A stretch of DNA of 64,000 bases from Senimuribacter sp049852125 (GCF_049852125.1 NZ_CP187532.1:1240001-1304000); one strand, 5' to 3'; counted from the stretch's first letter, positions 23,649-33,466 are shown. Notes: generated by a model not told the origin, from the sequence alone. A program made the numbers and translations.

Positions 23649-26600
23649 GGGAATCATCAATATTTCGGGCATATCCGAAAGCAGGTGCGCACCAGTTATT
23701 TCTCATCTGTCAAAAGAAGAAGGACAAAGCTTGATTATTACAGCAACCGCTGCAAGAGCAAATAAACTGGCTTTGGATCTTTCTTTTTTTTCGCGGAAGG
23801 AGATTTTGGTGTTGCCGCCGGAAGATCAGATGTTTTTGCGCTTTGAGGCCAGAAACCATGATCTTCTAATAGAAAGACTGCGTGCATTGACTGCACTGAG
23901 AACAGGGAAGGACTGTATTGTCGTTGCCCCTGTTTCTGCTGCCGTAAAAAGGCTTATGCCGCATCGATACTTTGACAGCGCATCTATGACTTTGCATCTG
24001 GGCGATGATATAAATCCGGAACACGTTAAAGAGAGCCTGATAAGGATGGGATACGAGAGAATGGACCTAGTAGACAGTCGAGGGCAGTTCTCTATGCGCG
24101 GCGGTATCATTGACATTTTTACACCGGATGGTGAAAATCCATATCGAGTCGAACTATTTGATACAGAGGTGGATTCAATCAGAACCTTTGATATTGATAC
24201 CCAAAGAAGTATAGATAATCTGCAGGCTATCACTATTTGTCCGGCAGAGGAACTGATAGTGGATATGGAGATTTTTAATGATTCTGCAGGAAGACTGCAC
24301 AAGGCTTATTCCGCCCAGGTAAAGCGGTTGGCAAAGAAGGGTGATCATTGGCTGGATGCAGCGGAAAATCTTGAAAAGAGACGAGACGAATTGTGTGAAT
24401 ATATCACGAACGTGTCTAACCTGCCTCTGCTGGAAAACTATCTGCATTATTTCAGTGATGAGACAGAATACTTATGGGACTATATGAGTGGCGGTATGGT
24501 TGTCGTAGACGATCCGGATCGCGTCTGTGAATATCTGGATACCAGATCTGTGGAACTGCAGCAGGATTTTCAGGTGTTCTTAGAAAGAGGTCAGGCGGTT
24601 CCGGAGGATATGGTTCTTGCAGGTAGCAGGGATGACTTCTTACGCGTTTATAATTGCCGAACGGTTTATATATTAACGCCGTTTACCAAGAAGATCCGCG
24701 GCGTTAAAGCGCTGGATCGGGTTTGCAGTATCAAAAGCCGTCAGATGGTAGCCTTTAACGGCCGTATGGAATTGCTGGAAAGCGAGCTGAGGGAATACGT
24801 TAAGAAGAACTACCGGATTACCATTGCTTGTACGAGTAAGGAACGGATGGAGAATTTACAGGAATTCGTACAGCGTATTGGCTTAGATGGCAGAGTCGGG
24901 TTTGCCGAGGGAGCTCTTTCATCCGGTATGGACTTCCCGGATGAAAAATGTTGTTACATTAGTGAAAATGATATCTTTGCAGGACAAAAGACAGCGCGTC
25001 GTAAAAAGAAAAGAAAGACTCGAGCGGAGCAGATACAGTCCTTTTCCGATATAAAAACTGGAGATTTTGTGGTGCATGAAAACCATGGAATCGGAAGATT
25101 TTTGGGCTTAGAACAATTGACTGTCCAAGGTGAAAAGAAGGATTATCTGAAGATTAAATACGCTGGAAACGATCTGCTTTATGTGCCTGTAGAGCAGATG
25201 GATATTATTCAAAAATATATAGGATCTGATGGAGCGGCTCCCAAAGTCAACAAGCTGTCCGGCAGTGAGTGGAAGGCCGCTAAGGCCAAGGCTAAAGCTG
25301 CGATTGCGGAGATGGCAAAGGAATTGTTGGACTTATATGCCAGAAGGAAGATGCAAAGAGGCCATGCTTTCGGAGAGGATACAGTCTGGCAGAAGGAATT
25401 TGAGGACGCTTTTCCATATACGGAGACAGACGATCAATTGCGATGTATTGCTGAGATTAAGGAAGATATGGAACAGCCAGGGTCCATGGATCGTCTTCTG
25501 TGCGGCGATGTAGGATTTGGTAAGACTGAAGTGGCGGCAAGAGCTATGTTCAAATGCATTGCGGACGGAAAGCAGGCGGCGGTGTTGGTGCCGACTACAA
25601 TTTTAGCAAATCAGCATTATTATACCTTAAAAGAACGTTTTGAACCGTTTCCTCTGAAGGTGGAGATGCTGTCAAGATTTAGATCGGCATCTAGACAGGA
25701 GGAAATCATTGATGAGCTTAAGAAAGGACAGGTGGACTTAATCATTGGTACGCATCGTTTGTTGTCAAAGGATGTGCAGTTTAAGGACTTGGGACTTCTT
25801 GTCATCGATGAGGAACAGCGTTTTGGTGTTGCACATAAAGAAAAGATCAAACAATTGAAAGAAAATGTGGATGTTCTTACGTTATCAGCGACACCGATAC
25901 CGCGAACCCTGAATATGTCACTTACGGGAATCAAGGATATGAGCCTGATTGAAGAACCTCCGGAAGAACGATATCCTGTACAGACCTATGTACTGGAGCA
26001 GGATGACTCTATGATTCGTGAAATCATCAACAGAGAGTTGGATCGCGGCGGGCAGGTATTTGTAGTGTATAATCGCGTAAGAGGCATTAATAAGATTGCG
26101 GATACGATTCGCAGTTTGGTGCCGGACGCGAAGGTTGCCGTGGGTCATGGACAGATGAACGAGCATGCTTTGGAGGATGTGATGCTTGGCTTTATCAACG
26201 GCGAAAGCAATGTTTTGGTTGCTACTACGATTATTGAATCTGGCATTGATATTTCCAATGCCAACACGATGATTATTTTAGAAGCAGATAAGTATGGCTT
26301 ATCACAGTTATACCAATTGCGCGGGAGAGTGGGTCGTTCCAACCGTATGGCATATGCGTATTTAATGTATCAAAAGGATAAGGTTTTGACAGAGATTGCA
26401 GAAAAGAGACTGAAGGCTGTACGAGAATTTACGGAGTTCGGCTCCGGATTCAAAGTGGCTATGCGAGACCTGGAAATTCGCGGAGCCGGAAACTTGTTAG
26501 GCAGCGAACAGAGCGGACATATGATGAACATTGGATATGAGTTATATTGTAAATTGGTGGATGATGCTGTTCGTAGTCTGCAGGGTGAAATAATCAATGA

Positions 26601-27063
26601 AAATAAGGAAGAAATTGTGGTTGAACTGATGGTGACAGCAAATATTCCCGGATGGTACATTGAGAATGAGGTATTAAAGCTTCAGATGTACAAAAAAATT
26701 GCTTCTGTTCGTACAGAAGATGATGAGGATGAGATGATTGACGAGCTGTTGGATCGTTTCGGTGATGTTCCGAGAGAGACATTAAATTTGATTCGAATCT
26801 CACGGATCAGAAGCTTGGCGGAGGAACTTGCTGTGACTAAGATTTACGAACAGCAGGGGAAAATCATTGTAGCCTTTGGTGAGAAAAATCCTCTGAACGG
26901 ATATGCTTTGATGAACGTTACTGAGACTTTTGGTCAGAAGGCCTTTGTCCATGGCGGTGTAGAACCCTATATTCGTTTGTCCGTGAAGCCTATGGATAAG
27001 CTGCGAGATTGCGTTAAGCTACTGCAGATTTTGTATGATCAGAAAGCAGCCGGTCGAAAATAG
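23638..27063 (+). CDS. mfd: Transcription-repair coupling factor
   Basis: The 1141-residue DNA translocase removes RNA polymerase stalled at lesions and recruits UvrA. Domains in order are as follows. The N-terminal UvrB-homology part has D-S-R-G-Q-F-S-M-R-G-G-I-I-D-I-F near residue 150. The RNA polymerase-interacting Tudor-like domain (about 470-540) has F-V-V-H-E-N-H-G-I-G-R-F. The SF2 helicase has Walker A C-G-D-V-G-F-G-K-T-E near 625 and D-E-E-Q near 725. Then come the TRG motif and the C-terminal TRCF domain. The start overlaps pth. A terminator and then an IS256-family insertion follow. Length is normal. Confidence 0.98.
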   Translation: MQNKGIINISGISESRCAPVISHLSKEEGQSLIITATAARANKLALDLSFFSRKEILVLPPEDQMFLRFEARNHDLLIERLRALTALRTGKDCIVVAPVSAAVKRLMPHRYFDSASMTLHLGDDINPEHVKESLIRMGYERMDLVDSRGQFSMRGGIIDIFTPDGENPYRVELFDTEVDSIRTFDIDTQRSIDNLQAITICPAEELIVDMEIFNDSAGRLHKAYSAQVKRLAKKGDHWLDAAENLEKRRDELCEYITNVSNLPLLENYLHYFSDETEYLWDYMSGGMVVVDDPDRVCEYLDTRSVELQQDFQVFLERGQAVPEDMVLAGSRDDFLRVYNCRTVYILTPFTKKIRGVKALDRVCSIKSRQMVAFNGRMELLESELREYVKKNYRITIACTSKERMENLQEFVQRIGLDGRVGFAEGALSSGMDFPDEKCCYISENDIFAGQKTARRKKKRKTRAEQIQSFSDIKTGDFVVHENHGIGRFLGLEQLTVQGEKKDYLKIKYAGNDLLYVPVEQMDIIQKYIGSDGAAPKVNKLSGSEWKAAKAKAKAAIAEMAKELLDLYARRKMQRGHAFGEDTVWQKEFEDAFPYTETDDQLRCIAEIKEDMEQPGSMDRLLCGDVGFGKTEVAARAMFKCIADGKQAAVLVPTTILANQHYYTLKERFEPFPLKVEMLSRFRSASRQEEIIDELKKGQVDLIIGTHRLLSKDVQFKDLGLLVIDEEQRFGVAHKEKIKQLKENVDVLTLSATPIPRTLNMSLTGIKDMSLIEEPPEERYPVQTYVLEQDDSMIREIINRELDRGGQVFVVYNRVRGINKIADTIRSLVPDAKVAVGHGQMNEHALEDVMLGFINGESNVLVATTIIESGIDISNANTMIILEADKYGLSQLYQLRGRVGRSNRMAYAYLMYQKDKVLTEIAEKRLKAVREFTEFGSGFKVAMRDLEIRGAGNLLGSEQSGHMMNIGYELYCKLVDDAVRSLQGEIINENKEEIVVELMVTANIPGWYIENEVLKLQMYKKIASVRTEDDEDEMIDELLDRFGDVPRETLNLIRISRIRSLAEELAVTKIYEQQGKIIVAFGEKNPLNGYALMNVTETFGQKAFVHGGVEPYIRLSVKPMDKLRDCVKLLQILYDQKAAGRK

Positions 27064-27106
27064 GTCGTTTGGAAGCGAGCGTGTAGAAGCATCTTGAAAT
27101 TAAAAC

Positions 27107-27168
27107 AGTACCATACAGATAAATCAGAATTCGATGAGATTTCGAAGATAATCTGCATGGTACTTTTT
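27107..27168 (+). terminator. mfd terminator abutting an IS insertion
   Basis: AGTACCAT (27107-27114) pairs with ATGGTACT (27157-27164); further inside ACAGAT pairs with ATCTGC with one mismatch. T5 follows at once. The 8-bp IS target duplication begins at the last T (27168), so the IS landed at the terminator's 3' edge. Confidence 0.85.
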
Positions 27169-27175
27169 ATGTGTG
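27168..27175. repeat. Target-site duplication of the IS, left copy
   Basis: TATGTGTG directly precedes the left IS end and is repeated exactly at 28664-28671 after the right end. Eight bases is normal for the IS256 family. Confidence 0.9.
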
Positions 27176-28663
27176 GAGACTGTGAAAAAAAGTCTGTAAA
27201 TTACCTTCTATGGTAATTTGAAACTATGAAACCTTTGAAATTTCAATAGTTCTTAGTTGAAAATAATATAATACATGTTTTTAGCCATGTCAAGGACTCC
27301 TTTCTCTGAAGGAGTCCTTGCATGCTTTTATTTTGTATTAAACAGGAAAACGATCCCCATACATGATGGAAAATTCTCCATAAACTTTACCCCAGTTTCT
27401 TAAAGACTGTGTCCATTTCTTCGTTGCTTGTAAGGTTGCAAGATACAGTGATTTCAATAGTGCCTTGTCGTTTGGGAATACTGTGCGCTGCCGATTCAAT
27501 TTCTTGTAGGTACTGTTCAGACTTTCGATGGCATTCGTCGTATAAATCACCTTTCTCACATCTATAGAGAATTTGAAGATGGGCGTTAATACATCCCAGT
27601 TCTTCTCCCAGATCTTCATCGCGTTTGGATATTTATCATTCCACTTTTCTGTTACAATTTGCAATGCTTCATATCCTTGTTTCTCATCCGGTGCCAGATA
27701 GATTGATTTCAAATCTCCGGCAAAAGCTTTCATATCTTTGTAGGACACATATTTCAGCGTATTGCGTATTTGGTGTACAATGCATCTTTGATACTCCGTA
27801 TCTGGATAGGCTGCTTGAATTGCTTCTTTGATCCCGCTAAGTCCATCTGCACAGATGACCATGATATCCTTGACTCCTCGATTTTTTAGGCTGTTTAGTA
27901 CACCTAGCCAGTATTTGCTGCTCTCATTCTCTCCAATTTCAAGATGAATGACATCTTTCATCCCGTCCAGAGTATATCCTAAGATTACATAAGCTGCCAG
28001 TTTTCTAATCTGATTATCTTCCCTGACTGAAAAATGTACCGCATCAATGAAAATGATTGGGTAGATTTCGTCTAGAGGGCGTTTCTGCCAGTCATCAATT
28101 TCCTGCAGAATCTTATCTGTTACATCAGAGATAAAACCTTCACTACATTCGAATCCATAGATTTCTTCAATCTGTTCTGAGATTTGTCTTGTGGTAAGCC
28201 CTCTTGCATACATGCTGATGATTTTCTGATCAATCTCAGAGATATCCTTTTGACGCTTTTTTACTACCTGTGGTTCGAACGTACTGTTCCTGTCTTGTGG
28301 TACACTGATTTCAAACTCTCCATAGTTACTGCGTACTTTTTTAGATTTTGTACCATTGCGGTAATTATCGCTGTCACTGCGTTCATAGTTACCGTAGCCG
28401 AGATGTTCATCCATTTCAGCTTCCATCATGGATTTGATGGTGCCACCTAATAGGTCTTTTAAGGCCTCCTGAATATCATCTGCTGTTTCGATGTCGTATT
28501 CTTCCAGTAATGCTGCAATGATGTTCTTTTTTCCTTCTGTCAGTGGTTTTACCTTGTATACTTCCTTTTTCTTTGCCATTTTAAAAAGCCTCCTATGATA
28601 ATTTGATTTTACCATAGAAGGCCTTTTTCTTTTACCTATTTACAGACTTTTTTTCACAGTCTC
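27176..28663 (-). mobile_element. Complete IS256-family insertion sequence, 1488 bp
   Basis: Both ends begin GAGACTGTG reading inward and match perfectly for 26 bases (27176-27201 and 28638-28663, inverted). The element encodes one intact transposase on the minus strand and is flanked by the exact 8-bp duplication TATGTGTG. Intact ends, gene and duplication indicate a fairly recent insertion. A 19-base fragment of the same terminal repeat occurs in the remnant at 15116, so the family has been active here before. Confidence 0.95.
27338..28579 (-). CDS. IS256-family (mutator type) transposase
   Basis: The 413-residue transposase is full length. It has the DDE-type core of the IS256/MULE group: the first D in I-F-I-D-A-V-H-F, the second in V-I-C-A-D-G-L-S-G-I, and the glutamate in T-T-N-A-I-E-S-L-N within the helical C-terminal part. 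The family signature with R-C-I-V-H-Q-I-R-N is also present. The ATG at 28579 is preferred over an upstream in-frame start because GGAGG lies about 9 bp before it. No stops or frameshifts are visible. Confidence 0.95.
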   Translation of the reverse strand: MAKKKEVYKVKPLTEGKKNIIAALLEEYDIETADDIQEALKDLLGGTIKSMMEAEMDEHLGYGNYERSDSDNYRNGTKSKKVRSNYGEFEISVPQDRNSTFEPQVVKKRQKDISEIDQKIISMYARGLTTRQISEQIEEIYGFECSEGFISDVTDKILQEIDDWQKRPLDEIYPIIFIDAVHFSVREDNQIRKLAAYVILGYTLDGMKDVIHLEIGENESSKYWLGVLNSLKNRGVKDIMVICADGLSGIKEAIQAAYPDTEYQRCIVHQIRNTLKYVSYKDMKAFAGDLKSIYLAPDEKQGYEALQIVTEKWNDKYPNAMKIWEKNWDVLTPIFKFSIDVRKVIYTTNAIESLNSTYKKLNRQRTVFPNDKALLKSLYLATLQATKKWTQSLRNWGKVYGEFSIMYGDRFPV

Positions 28664-28671
28664 TATGTGTG
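28664..28671. repeat. Target-site duplication of the IS, right copy
   Basis: TATGTGTG, identical to 27168-27175, directly follows the right IS end and lies 7 bp beyond the 3' end of spoVT. Confidence 0.9.
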
Positions 28672-28678
28672 AGATGGA

Positions 28679-29170
28679 TTAATCGTAAATTTGTTTTGCG
28701 ATAAATTCTGCGCCGATTTGTGCGGCCTTCATTTCGGCTTCGCCAAGCTCCTTGTTTTCTGAGGCCAAGACGGTAATAGAACCAATGGCGTCACCTTGTG
28801 CGAGAATAGGAACGATCAGTTTGCTGCCGCTTAGATATTTGTCTTTCGACTGGATGATATGATCCAGTTCTGTATCAATTTTGTCTCCAGAGAATTGACG
28901 TTTTTGTTTGCCTGAGGCGGCGATAAAGGTGTCTGTATCAGATACTGCTACAGTGCCTCCTAAAATGGAAGATGCCGTTTCTGCAAACTCTGTGGCAATC
29001 TGACTCATATCACCTACAGGCGAATACTTTTTGAGGATGATCTCTCCGTTTTCACTGGTATATATTTCTAGAGGATCTCCTTCTCTGATTCTGAGAATCC
29101 TTCTGATCTCCTTTGGAACGACTACTCTGCCTAAGTCGTCGATTCTTCTTACAATTCCAGTTGCTTTCAT
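28679..29170 (-). CDS. spoVT: Stage V sporulation protein T (AbrB-type regulator)
   Basis: The 163-residue protein has an N-terminal AbrB swapped-hairpin DNA-binding domain. It starts M-K-A-T-G-I-V-R-R-I-D-D-L-G-R-V-V-V-P-K-E-I-R-R, which is nearly invariant in SpoVT. The C-terminal GAF-like domain follows (about 55-160). SpoVT adjusts forespore sigma-G-dependent genes late in sporulation. In Bacillus it follows mfd in the same direction; here it faces mfd, with the IS in between. Minus-strand GGAGAG lies before the start. The 218-bp region upstream, shared with the next gene, contains an inverted repeat CATATTA-TTG-TAATATG at 29318-29334. Confidence 0.95.
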   Translation of the reverse strand: MKATGIVRRIDDLGRVVVPKEIRRILRIREGDPLEIYTSENGEIILKKYSPVGDMSQIATEFAETASSILGGTVAVSDTDTFIAASGKQKRQFSGDKIDTELDHIIQSKDKYLSGSKLIVPILAQGDAIGSITVLASENKELGEAEMKAAQIGAEFIAKQIYD

Positions 29171-29388
29171 GTAATTAACTCTCCTTCTTAAAATGATTGT
29201 AAGACTAGTTTTTACATGGCAGAGAAAAATATACCGGAAATATGGTCATTTTTTCTTTGGAGGATATGTATCGAAAAAATACGAAAAAGGTTGGAATGAA
29301 AGTTCATTTATGATACCATATTATTGTAATATGACCATCAAAAAGTGGTGAAGCTATATTGAAGGTATAAGCAGATGGAGGATGGAAT

Positions 29389-30678
29389 ATGCTTTTTAAA
29401 GAGATAACAATACTGGACAAAGACCTGGAAATACAGAGGGACATGTATGTGGTAGTGAAAGGCACAGAAATTTCTTATATAGGTAAGGAAAGACCTGAAG
29501 GTGATTTCGGCAGAGAATATGATGGAAAGAATCGTTTGCTGATGCCAGCCTTTTATAACGCGCATGCCCATTCGCCCATGGCATTGATGCGGGGTTATGG
29601 AGAAAATCTCGCGTTACAGGACTGGCTGAACAGTCGAATATTTCCTTTTGAAGATAAGTTGGACGGCAATGCGGTTTATTGGGGAACTATGCTTTGTATG
29701 GCTGAGTCTTTACGGTTTGGTATCGTATCTTCCTCTGATATGTACTATTTTGTACCGGACATGGTCAGAGCTGTAGTTGAAAGCGGTGCAAAAGCTAATA
29801 TTTCCCGGGCAATAGCAAATCCTATGGGCATGCCTTTTGACAGTTTACCATCGGTAAAAGAAGCCAGAGACGCAGTACGGCAGTTCAATGGCTATGCGGA
29901 TGGAAGAATTATTACGGATACAAGTCTACATGCGGAATACACTTCTAATGAAGAAACCGCGCGCGGTACAGCGGCGTTGGCAAAGGAGACGGGAACGATT
30001 ATGCACATTCATGTTTCCGAGACGCAGTTGGAGCATGAGGAATGTAAAAAGCGGCATGATGGTATGACGCCGGTACAGTACTTTGAACGCTGCGGACTCC
30101 TTGACGGTCCGGCATTGGCAGCGCATTGTGTATGGTGCGAGGACGATGATCTTGCCATTTTGAAGGAAAAGGGTACAGTAGTAGCATCGAATCCTATGAG
30201 CAATCTAAAGTTAGCCAGCGGTATTTGTCCCGCGGCGAAAATGATGGATTTGGGAATTTCGGTTGCTATTGGAACGGACAGTGTATCAAGCAATAACAGT
30301 CTTAACTTCCTGGAAGAAATGAAAACCTTTGCCGCACTGGCTAAAGTAAAAGAAATGAATCCAACGGTGATTACGCCGAAAGAAGCTGTTTACGCGGCAA
30401 CAATGGGCGGCGCTATAGCACAGGGAAGAACGGATTGCGGTATGCTGGCTGAGGGAAATAAGGCTGATTTGATCGTAATGCGGTTGGATGTGCCGAATAT
30501 GCATCCTGTGCACAACTTGCTAAACAATATTGTCTACGCGGCGTCGGGCAGTGATATTGTTATGACAATGGCGGACGGCAGAGTTTTGTATGAAAATGGA
30601 GAATACACTTACATCGATATTGAGAAAACGATTTACGAAACACAGGCTGCTACAGATAAGATTTTACAATTATTATAG
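29389..30678 (+). CDS. Amidohydrolase, MtaD/SAH-deaminase type
   Basis: The 429-residue protein is a metal-dependent amidohydrolase-superfamily enzyme. Metal ligands include N-A-H59-A-H61-S-P-M, the H-I-H-V-S-E-T histidine with general-base glutamate, the H of A-A-H-C-V-W-C, and D in I-G-T-D-S-V-S-S-N-N. This set is typical of the 5-methylthioadenosine/S-adenosylhomocysteine deaminase and related SsnA/GuaD branch. The probable reaction is hydrolytic deamination of an adenine-like base, but the subfamily is broad. GGAGGATGG precedes the ATG. It lies 16 bp before the flippase and may be co-transcribed with it; it is not a usual member of this conserved block. Confidence 0.85.
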   Translation: MLFKEITILDKDLEIQRDMYVVVKGTEISYIGKERPEGDFGREYDGKNRLLMPAFYNAHAHSPMALMRGYGENLALQDWLNSRIFPFEDKLDGNAVYWGTMLCMAESLRFGIVSSSDMYYFVPDMVRAVVESGAKANISRAIANPMGMPFDSLPSVKEARDAVRQFNGYADGRIITDTSLHAEYTSNEETARGTAALAKETGTIMHIHVSETQLEHEECKKRHDGMTPVQYFERCGLLDGPALAAHCVWCEDDDLAILKEKGTVVASNPMSNLKLASGICPAAKMMDLGISVAIGTDSVSSNNSLNFLEEMKTFAALAKVKEMNPTVITPKEAVYAATMGGAIAQGRTDCGMLAEGNKADLIVMRLDVPNMHPVHNLLNNIVYAASGSDIVMTMADGRVLYENGEYTYIDIEKTIYETQAATDKILQLL

Positions 30679-30694
30679 AAAGTGAAAGGCAAAT

Positions 30695-32299
30695 ATGTCA
30701 GATAAAGGGAATAAATTCATCAAAGGCGCGGCGATCCTGGGGGTGGCCGGTGTCGTAATTAAATTGCTGGGAGCTATTTTTAGAATTCCGCTGACCAACT
30801 GGATTGGTGACGACGGTATGTCCTATTATGGTTTCGCTTACTCCATCTATGGCGCATTGTTGGTTTTATCAACGGCCGGTATTCCTGTGGCTATCTCTAG
30901 AATGGTATCGGAGCGAATCGCGGTAGGAGAGTATAGAAATGCTCATAAGGTTTTCAAAGTGGCAACATCCCTGCTCTTTGGCATAGGTATCTTTTCTTTT
31001 GCCATGTGTTATTTTGGCGGAGAATTTATTACCGCAAAATTGGGAAACCCTGATGCAGCGTTAGCAGTAAAGGCTATCTCGCCGGCGCTGTTGTTCGTGC
31101 CTATCTTTTCCGCCTTCAGAGGTTATTTTCAGGGGCGGCAGAATATGAATCCTACGGCCATTTCTGAGATAACGGAACAATTAGTACGAGTAGTTGTCGG
31201 ACTGTATCTGGCATATACACTGTTGCATACCGGTCTAAAGGAGGCTGCGGCGGGAGCATCCTTCGGGGCGTCGGCCGGATCTATCGCAGGACTAGGCATC
31301 ATTGTGGTTATCTATATGCTCAATCGAAGGATTATACATCGAAAGATCGATCTGAATAATCAGCAGGTAGAGGAAACAGGCGTTATTTTGCGGAAAATCA
31401 TTGCGATTTCAGTGCCCATTATAATAGGTAGTGAAATTATGCCGATTATGACTCTGATTGATACGGGCATCATCATGACTAGATTGCAAGACACAGGATG
31501 GACCTATGCGGAAGCTAAGAGCTTGTATGGCCTTCTGAGCGGATTCTGCAATTCTTTAATCGCATTTCCACAAGTATTTACACAAGCTGTGGCAGTTAGT
31601 CTGGTGCCTGCAATTGCGGCTGCTTTTAAGGTGAGAAATAAAATTGGCGTACAGCAAAATATTCAATTAGGCTATCGGGTCACCATGATCATGGCGTTTC
31701 CGTGCGCATTCGGTATTTTTGCTCTAGCAGAGCCAATTTTACTGTTGTTGTATCCGGCACAGAAAGCAAGCGCCATCGCGGCAGTTCCCACTTTGATGAT
31801 TATGGCGGTTAGCGTAATTTTTCTGGCTATAACACAGACCTCTGTAGGCGTATTACAGTCTATAGGGAAACAGATGGTACCAGTTGTACATTTAGCTATT
31901 GGCTGTGTTGGTAAAGTGATAGTGACGTTTATTCTGGTAGGTATTCATTCTGTTAATATTAAAGGAGCGGCTATCGGCACAATGCTGGCTTATGTAGTTG
32001 CTTTGATATTAAATAATATGTCTGTTAGAAAATATACTGGAACAAAGTTGGATTATGGGCTTACGTATGTGAGACCGTGCATTGCTGCAGCCATCATGGG
32101 AATTTGCTCCTTCGCGGCACATAAGCTGTTTATGGTTGTTTTAGGTAGTAACAGCATTGCAACACTTCTGGCGATTATGACGGGCGTAGTGGTCTATGGT
32201 GTTCTGATCTTTTCCTTGAGAGCTATCACTTTAGACGAGGTAGAGACAATGCCGGGCGGAACAAAACTGTCTAAAATTATAAGAAAGTTTGTGAAATAA
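30695..32299 (+). CDS. MOP-superfamily polysaccharide/lipid flippase (SpoVB/MurJ-like)
   Basis: The 534-residue membrane protein has about 14 helices and the MatE/polysaccharide-biosynthesis fold. The opening F-I-K-G-A-A-I-L-G-V-A-G-V-V-I-K-L-L-G-A-I-F-R-I-P-L is the hallmark of the SpoVB/YabM/YtgP group. F-R-G-Y-F-Q-G-R-Q-N-M is also conserved. Members flip lipid-linked precursors such as lipid II across the membrane, in growth or spore cortex formation. Its place between the mfd/spoVT area and mazG matches B. subtilis yabM. The gene ends one base before mazG. Confidence 0.93.
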   Translation: MSDKGNKFIKGAAILGVAGVVIKLLGAIFRIPLTNWIGDDGMSYYGFAYSIYGALLVLSTAGIPVAISRMVSERIAVGEYRNAHKVFKVATSLLFGIGIFSFAMCYFGGEFITAKLGNPDAALAVKAISPALLFVPIFSAFRGYFQGRQNMNPTAISEITEQLVRVVVGLYLAYTLLHTGLKEAAAGASFGASAGSIAGLGIIVVIYMLNRRIIHRKIDLNNQQVEETGVILRKIIAISVPIIIGSEIMPIMTLIDTGIIMTRLQDTGWTYAEAKSLYGLLSGFCNSLIAFPQVFTQAVAVSLVPAIAAAFKVRNKIGVQQNIQLGYRVTMIMAFPCAFGIFALAEPILLLLYPAQKASAIAAVPTLMIMAVSVIFLAITQTSVGVLQSIGKQMVPVVHLAIGCVGKVIVTFILVGIHSVNIKGAAIGTMLAYVVALILNNMSVRKYTGTKLDYGLTYVRPCIAAAIMGICSFAAHKLFMVVLGSNSIATLLAIMTGVVVYGVLIFSLRAITLDEVETMPGGTKLSKIIRKFVK

Positions 32300-32300
32300 G

Positions 32301-33110
32301 ATGAAAAAAGAGTATGAAGAATTATATCTGGTGAAAGATAAGGATGGAGAAGCATTAGAGCGGCTTGTAGAAATTGTAAAGATTTTGCGGAACGAGTGTC
32401 CTTGGGATAGCGTCCAGACCCATGAATCTCTTCGGAGGTGTATGATTGAAGAAGCCTATGAAGCGGTTGACGCTATCACAGAACATGACATAGAGAATCT
32501 CCGAGAAGAACTGGGAGACGTTCTTCTTCAGGTGGTTTTTCATGGCAATTTGGCAGAAGAAGAAGGGTATTTTGATCTAAGCGCTGTAATAAATGAAGAA
32601 TGTGAGAAAATGCTTCGCCGTCACCCACACATTTTTTTAGAAGAAAGGGCAAAAACTATTGACAAAGCCCTTGAAAAATGGGAGAATATGAAGAGCGAAG
32701 AGCATGGAGAGACTAGCCATGGAGACAAGCTGAGGAGAGTGCCGCGATCTTTACCCGCATTGCTTAGGAGTGCAAAGGTGCAGGAGAAGGCGGCTCGGGT
32801 TGGCTTTGACTGGCCGAATGTCAGCGGAGCATTTGATAAGATTGAAGAAGAATTCGCTGAACTTCAAAGCGCTTGTCAGGCACAGGATCAGGAGGGCATA
32901 TTCGAAGAATTTGGTGATCTGCTCTTTTCCATGGTTAATGTTTCGCGATTCTTGAGCATTGATCCCGAAGATTCCCTGCATGAATCTACAGCTAAATTCA
33001 TCAGGCGCTTCGATTTGATGGAAAAGACTGCAATTGAAAGGGGTCTAAATTTTGAAAGCTTATCGCTTCAGGAGATGGACAACCTTTGGAATGAGGTCAA
33101 AAGAAAATAA
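32301..33110 (+). CDS. mazG: MazG nucleoside triphosphate pyrophosphohydrolase
   Basis: The 269-residue protein hydrolyses NTPs to NMP and pyrophosphate, clearing damaged or excess nucleotides. Two MazG helical domains are visible. The first has E-E-A-Y-E-A-V-D-A-I and L-R-E-E-L-G-D-V-L-L-Q-V-V-F-H. The second has K-I-E-E-E-F-A-E-L-Q and F-G-D-L-L-F-S-M-V-N. The conserved N-E-C-P-W-D box lies near residue 34. B. subtilis YabN carries an added tetrapyrrole-methylase domain at the N-terminus; here that domain is absent, as in E. coli MazG. It abuts the flippase gene upstream and hup lies 39 bp downstream. Confidence 0.95.
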   Translation: MKKEYEELYLVKDKDGEALERLVEIVKILRNECPWDSVQTHESLRRCMIEEAYEAVDAITEHDIENLREELGDVLLQVVFHGNLAEEEGYFDLSAVINEECEKMLRRHPHIFLEERAKTIDKALEKWENMKSEEHGETSHGDKLRRVPRSLPALLRSAKVQEKAARVGFDWPNVSGAFDKIEEEFAELQSACQAQDQEGIFEEFGDLLFSMVNVSRFLSIDPEDSLHESTAKFIRRFDLMEKTAIERGLNFESLSLQEMDNLWNEVKRK

Positions 33111-33149
33111 GTTCAATGCTTACGTATATAATTTAAGGAGGATTTTATA

Positions 33150-33428
33150 ATGAATAAGGCTGAATTAGTTGCTGCAGTAGCAGAAAAAACCAAATTTACT
33201 AAGAAGGATGCAGAAGTTGCAATCAGCGCATTCCTGGAGAGTGTTGAAGAAGCTTTAGTAAAGGGCGAAAAAGTACAGCTGATCGGATTCGGTACTTTTG
33301 AAACCAGAGAAAGAAAAGCAAGACAGGGAAGAAATCCAAGAGTTCCAGAGGAAATCATCGAAATCGCAGCTTCTAAGGCTCCTGTATTTAAAGCAGGTAA
33401 GGCTCTGAAGGACGCAGTAAACAAATAA
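33150..33428 (+). CDS. hup: HU-type DNA-binding protein
   Basis: The 92-residue histone-like protein binds and bends DNA as a dimer. It begins M-N-K-A-E-L-V-A-A-V-A and carries the HU/IHF arm signature G-F-G-T-F-E-T-R-E-R-K-A-R-Q-G-R-N-P. A strong AAGGAGG precedes the start and a strong terminator follows. Its place between mazG and rqcP is common in Clostridia. Confidence 0.98.
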   Translation: MNKAELVAAVAEKTKFTKKDAEVAISAFLESVEEALVKGEKVQLIGFGTFETRERKARQGRNPRVPEEIIEIAASKAPVFKAGKALKDAVNK

Positions 33429-33440
33429 GTCGTAATTTTT

Positions 33441-33466
33441 GGAGACAACTTGGTTGTCTCCTTTTT
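33441..33466 (+). terminator. hup terminator
   Basis: GGAGACAAC (33441-33449) pairs with GTTGTCTCC (33453-33461), followed by T5. The next 170 bp before rqcP hold only short TTCGC-rich repeats. Confidence 0.92.

Noticed and set aside
27064..27175. IS insertion disrupting mfd
   Set aside because: mfd ends at 27063 with normal length and its terminator is intact; the IS begins beyond it.
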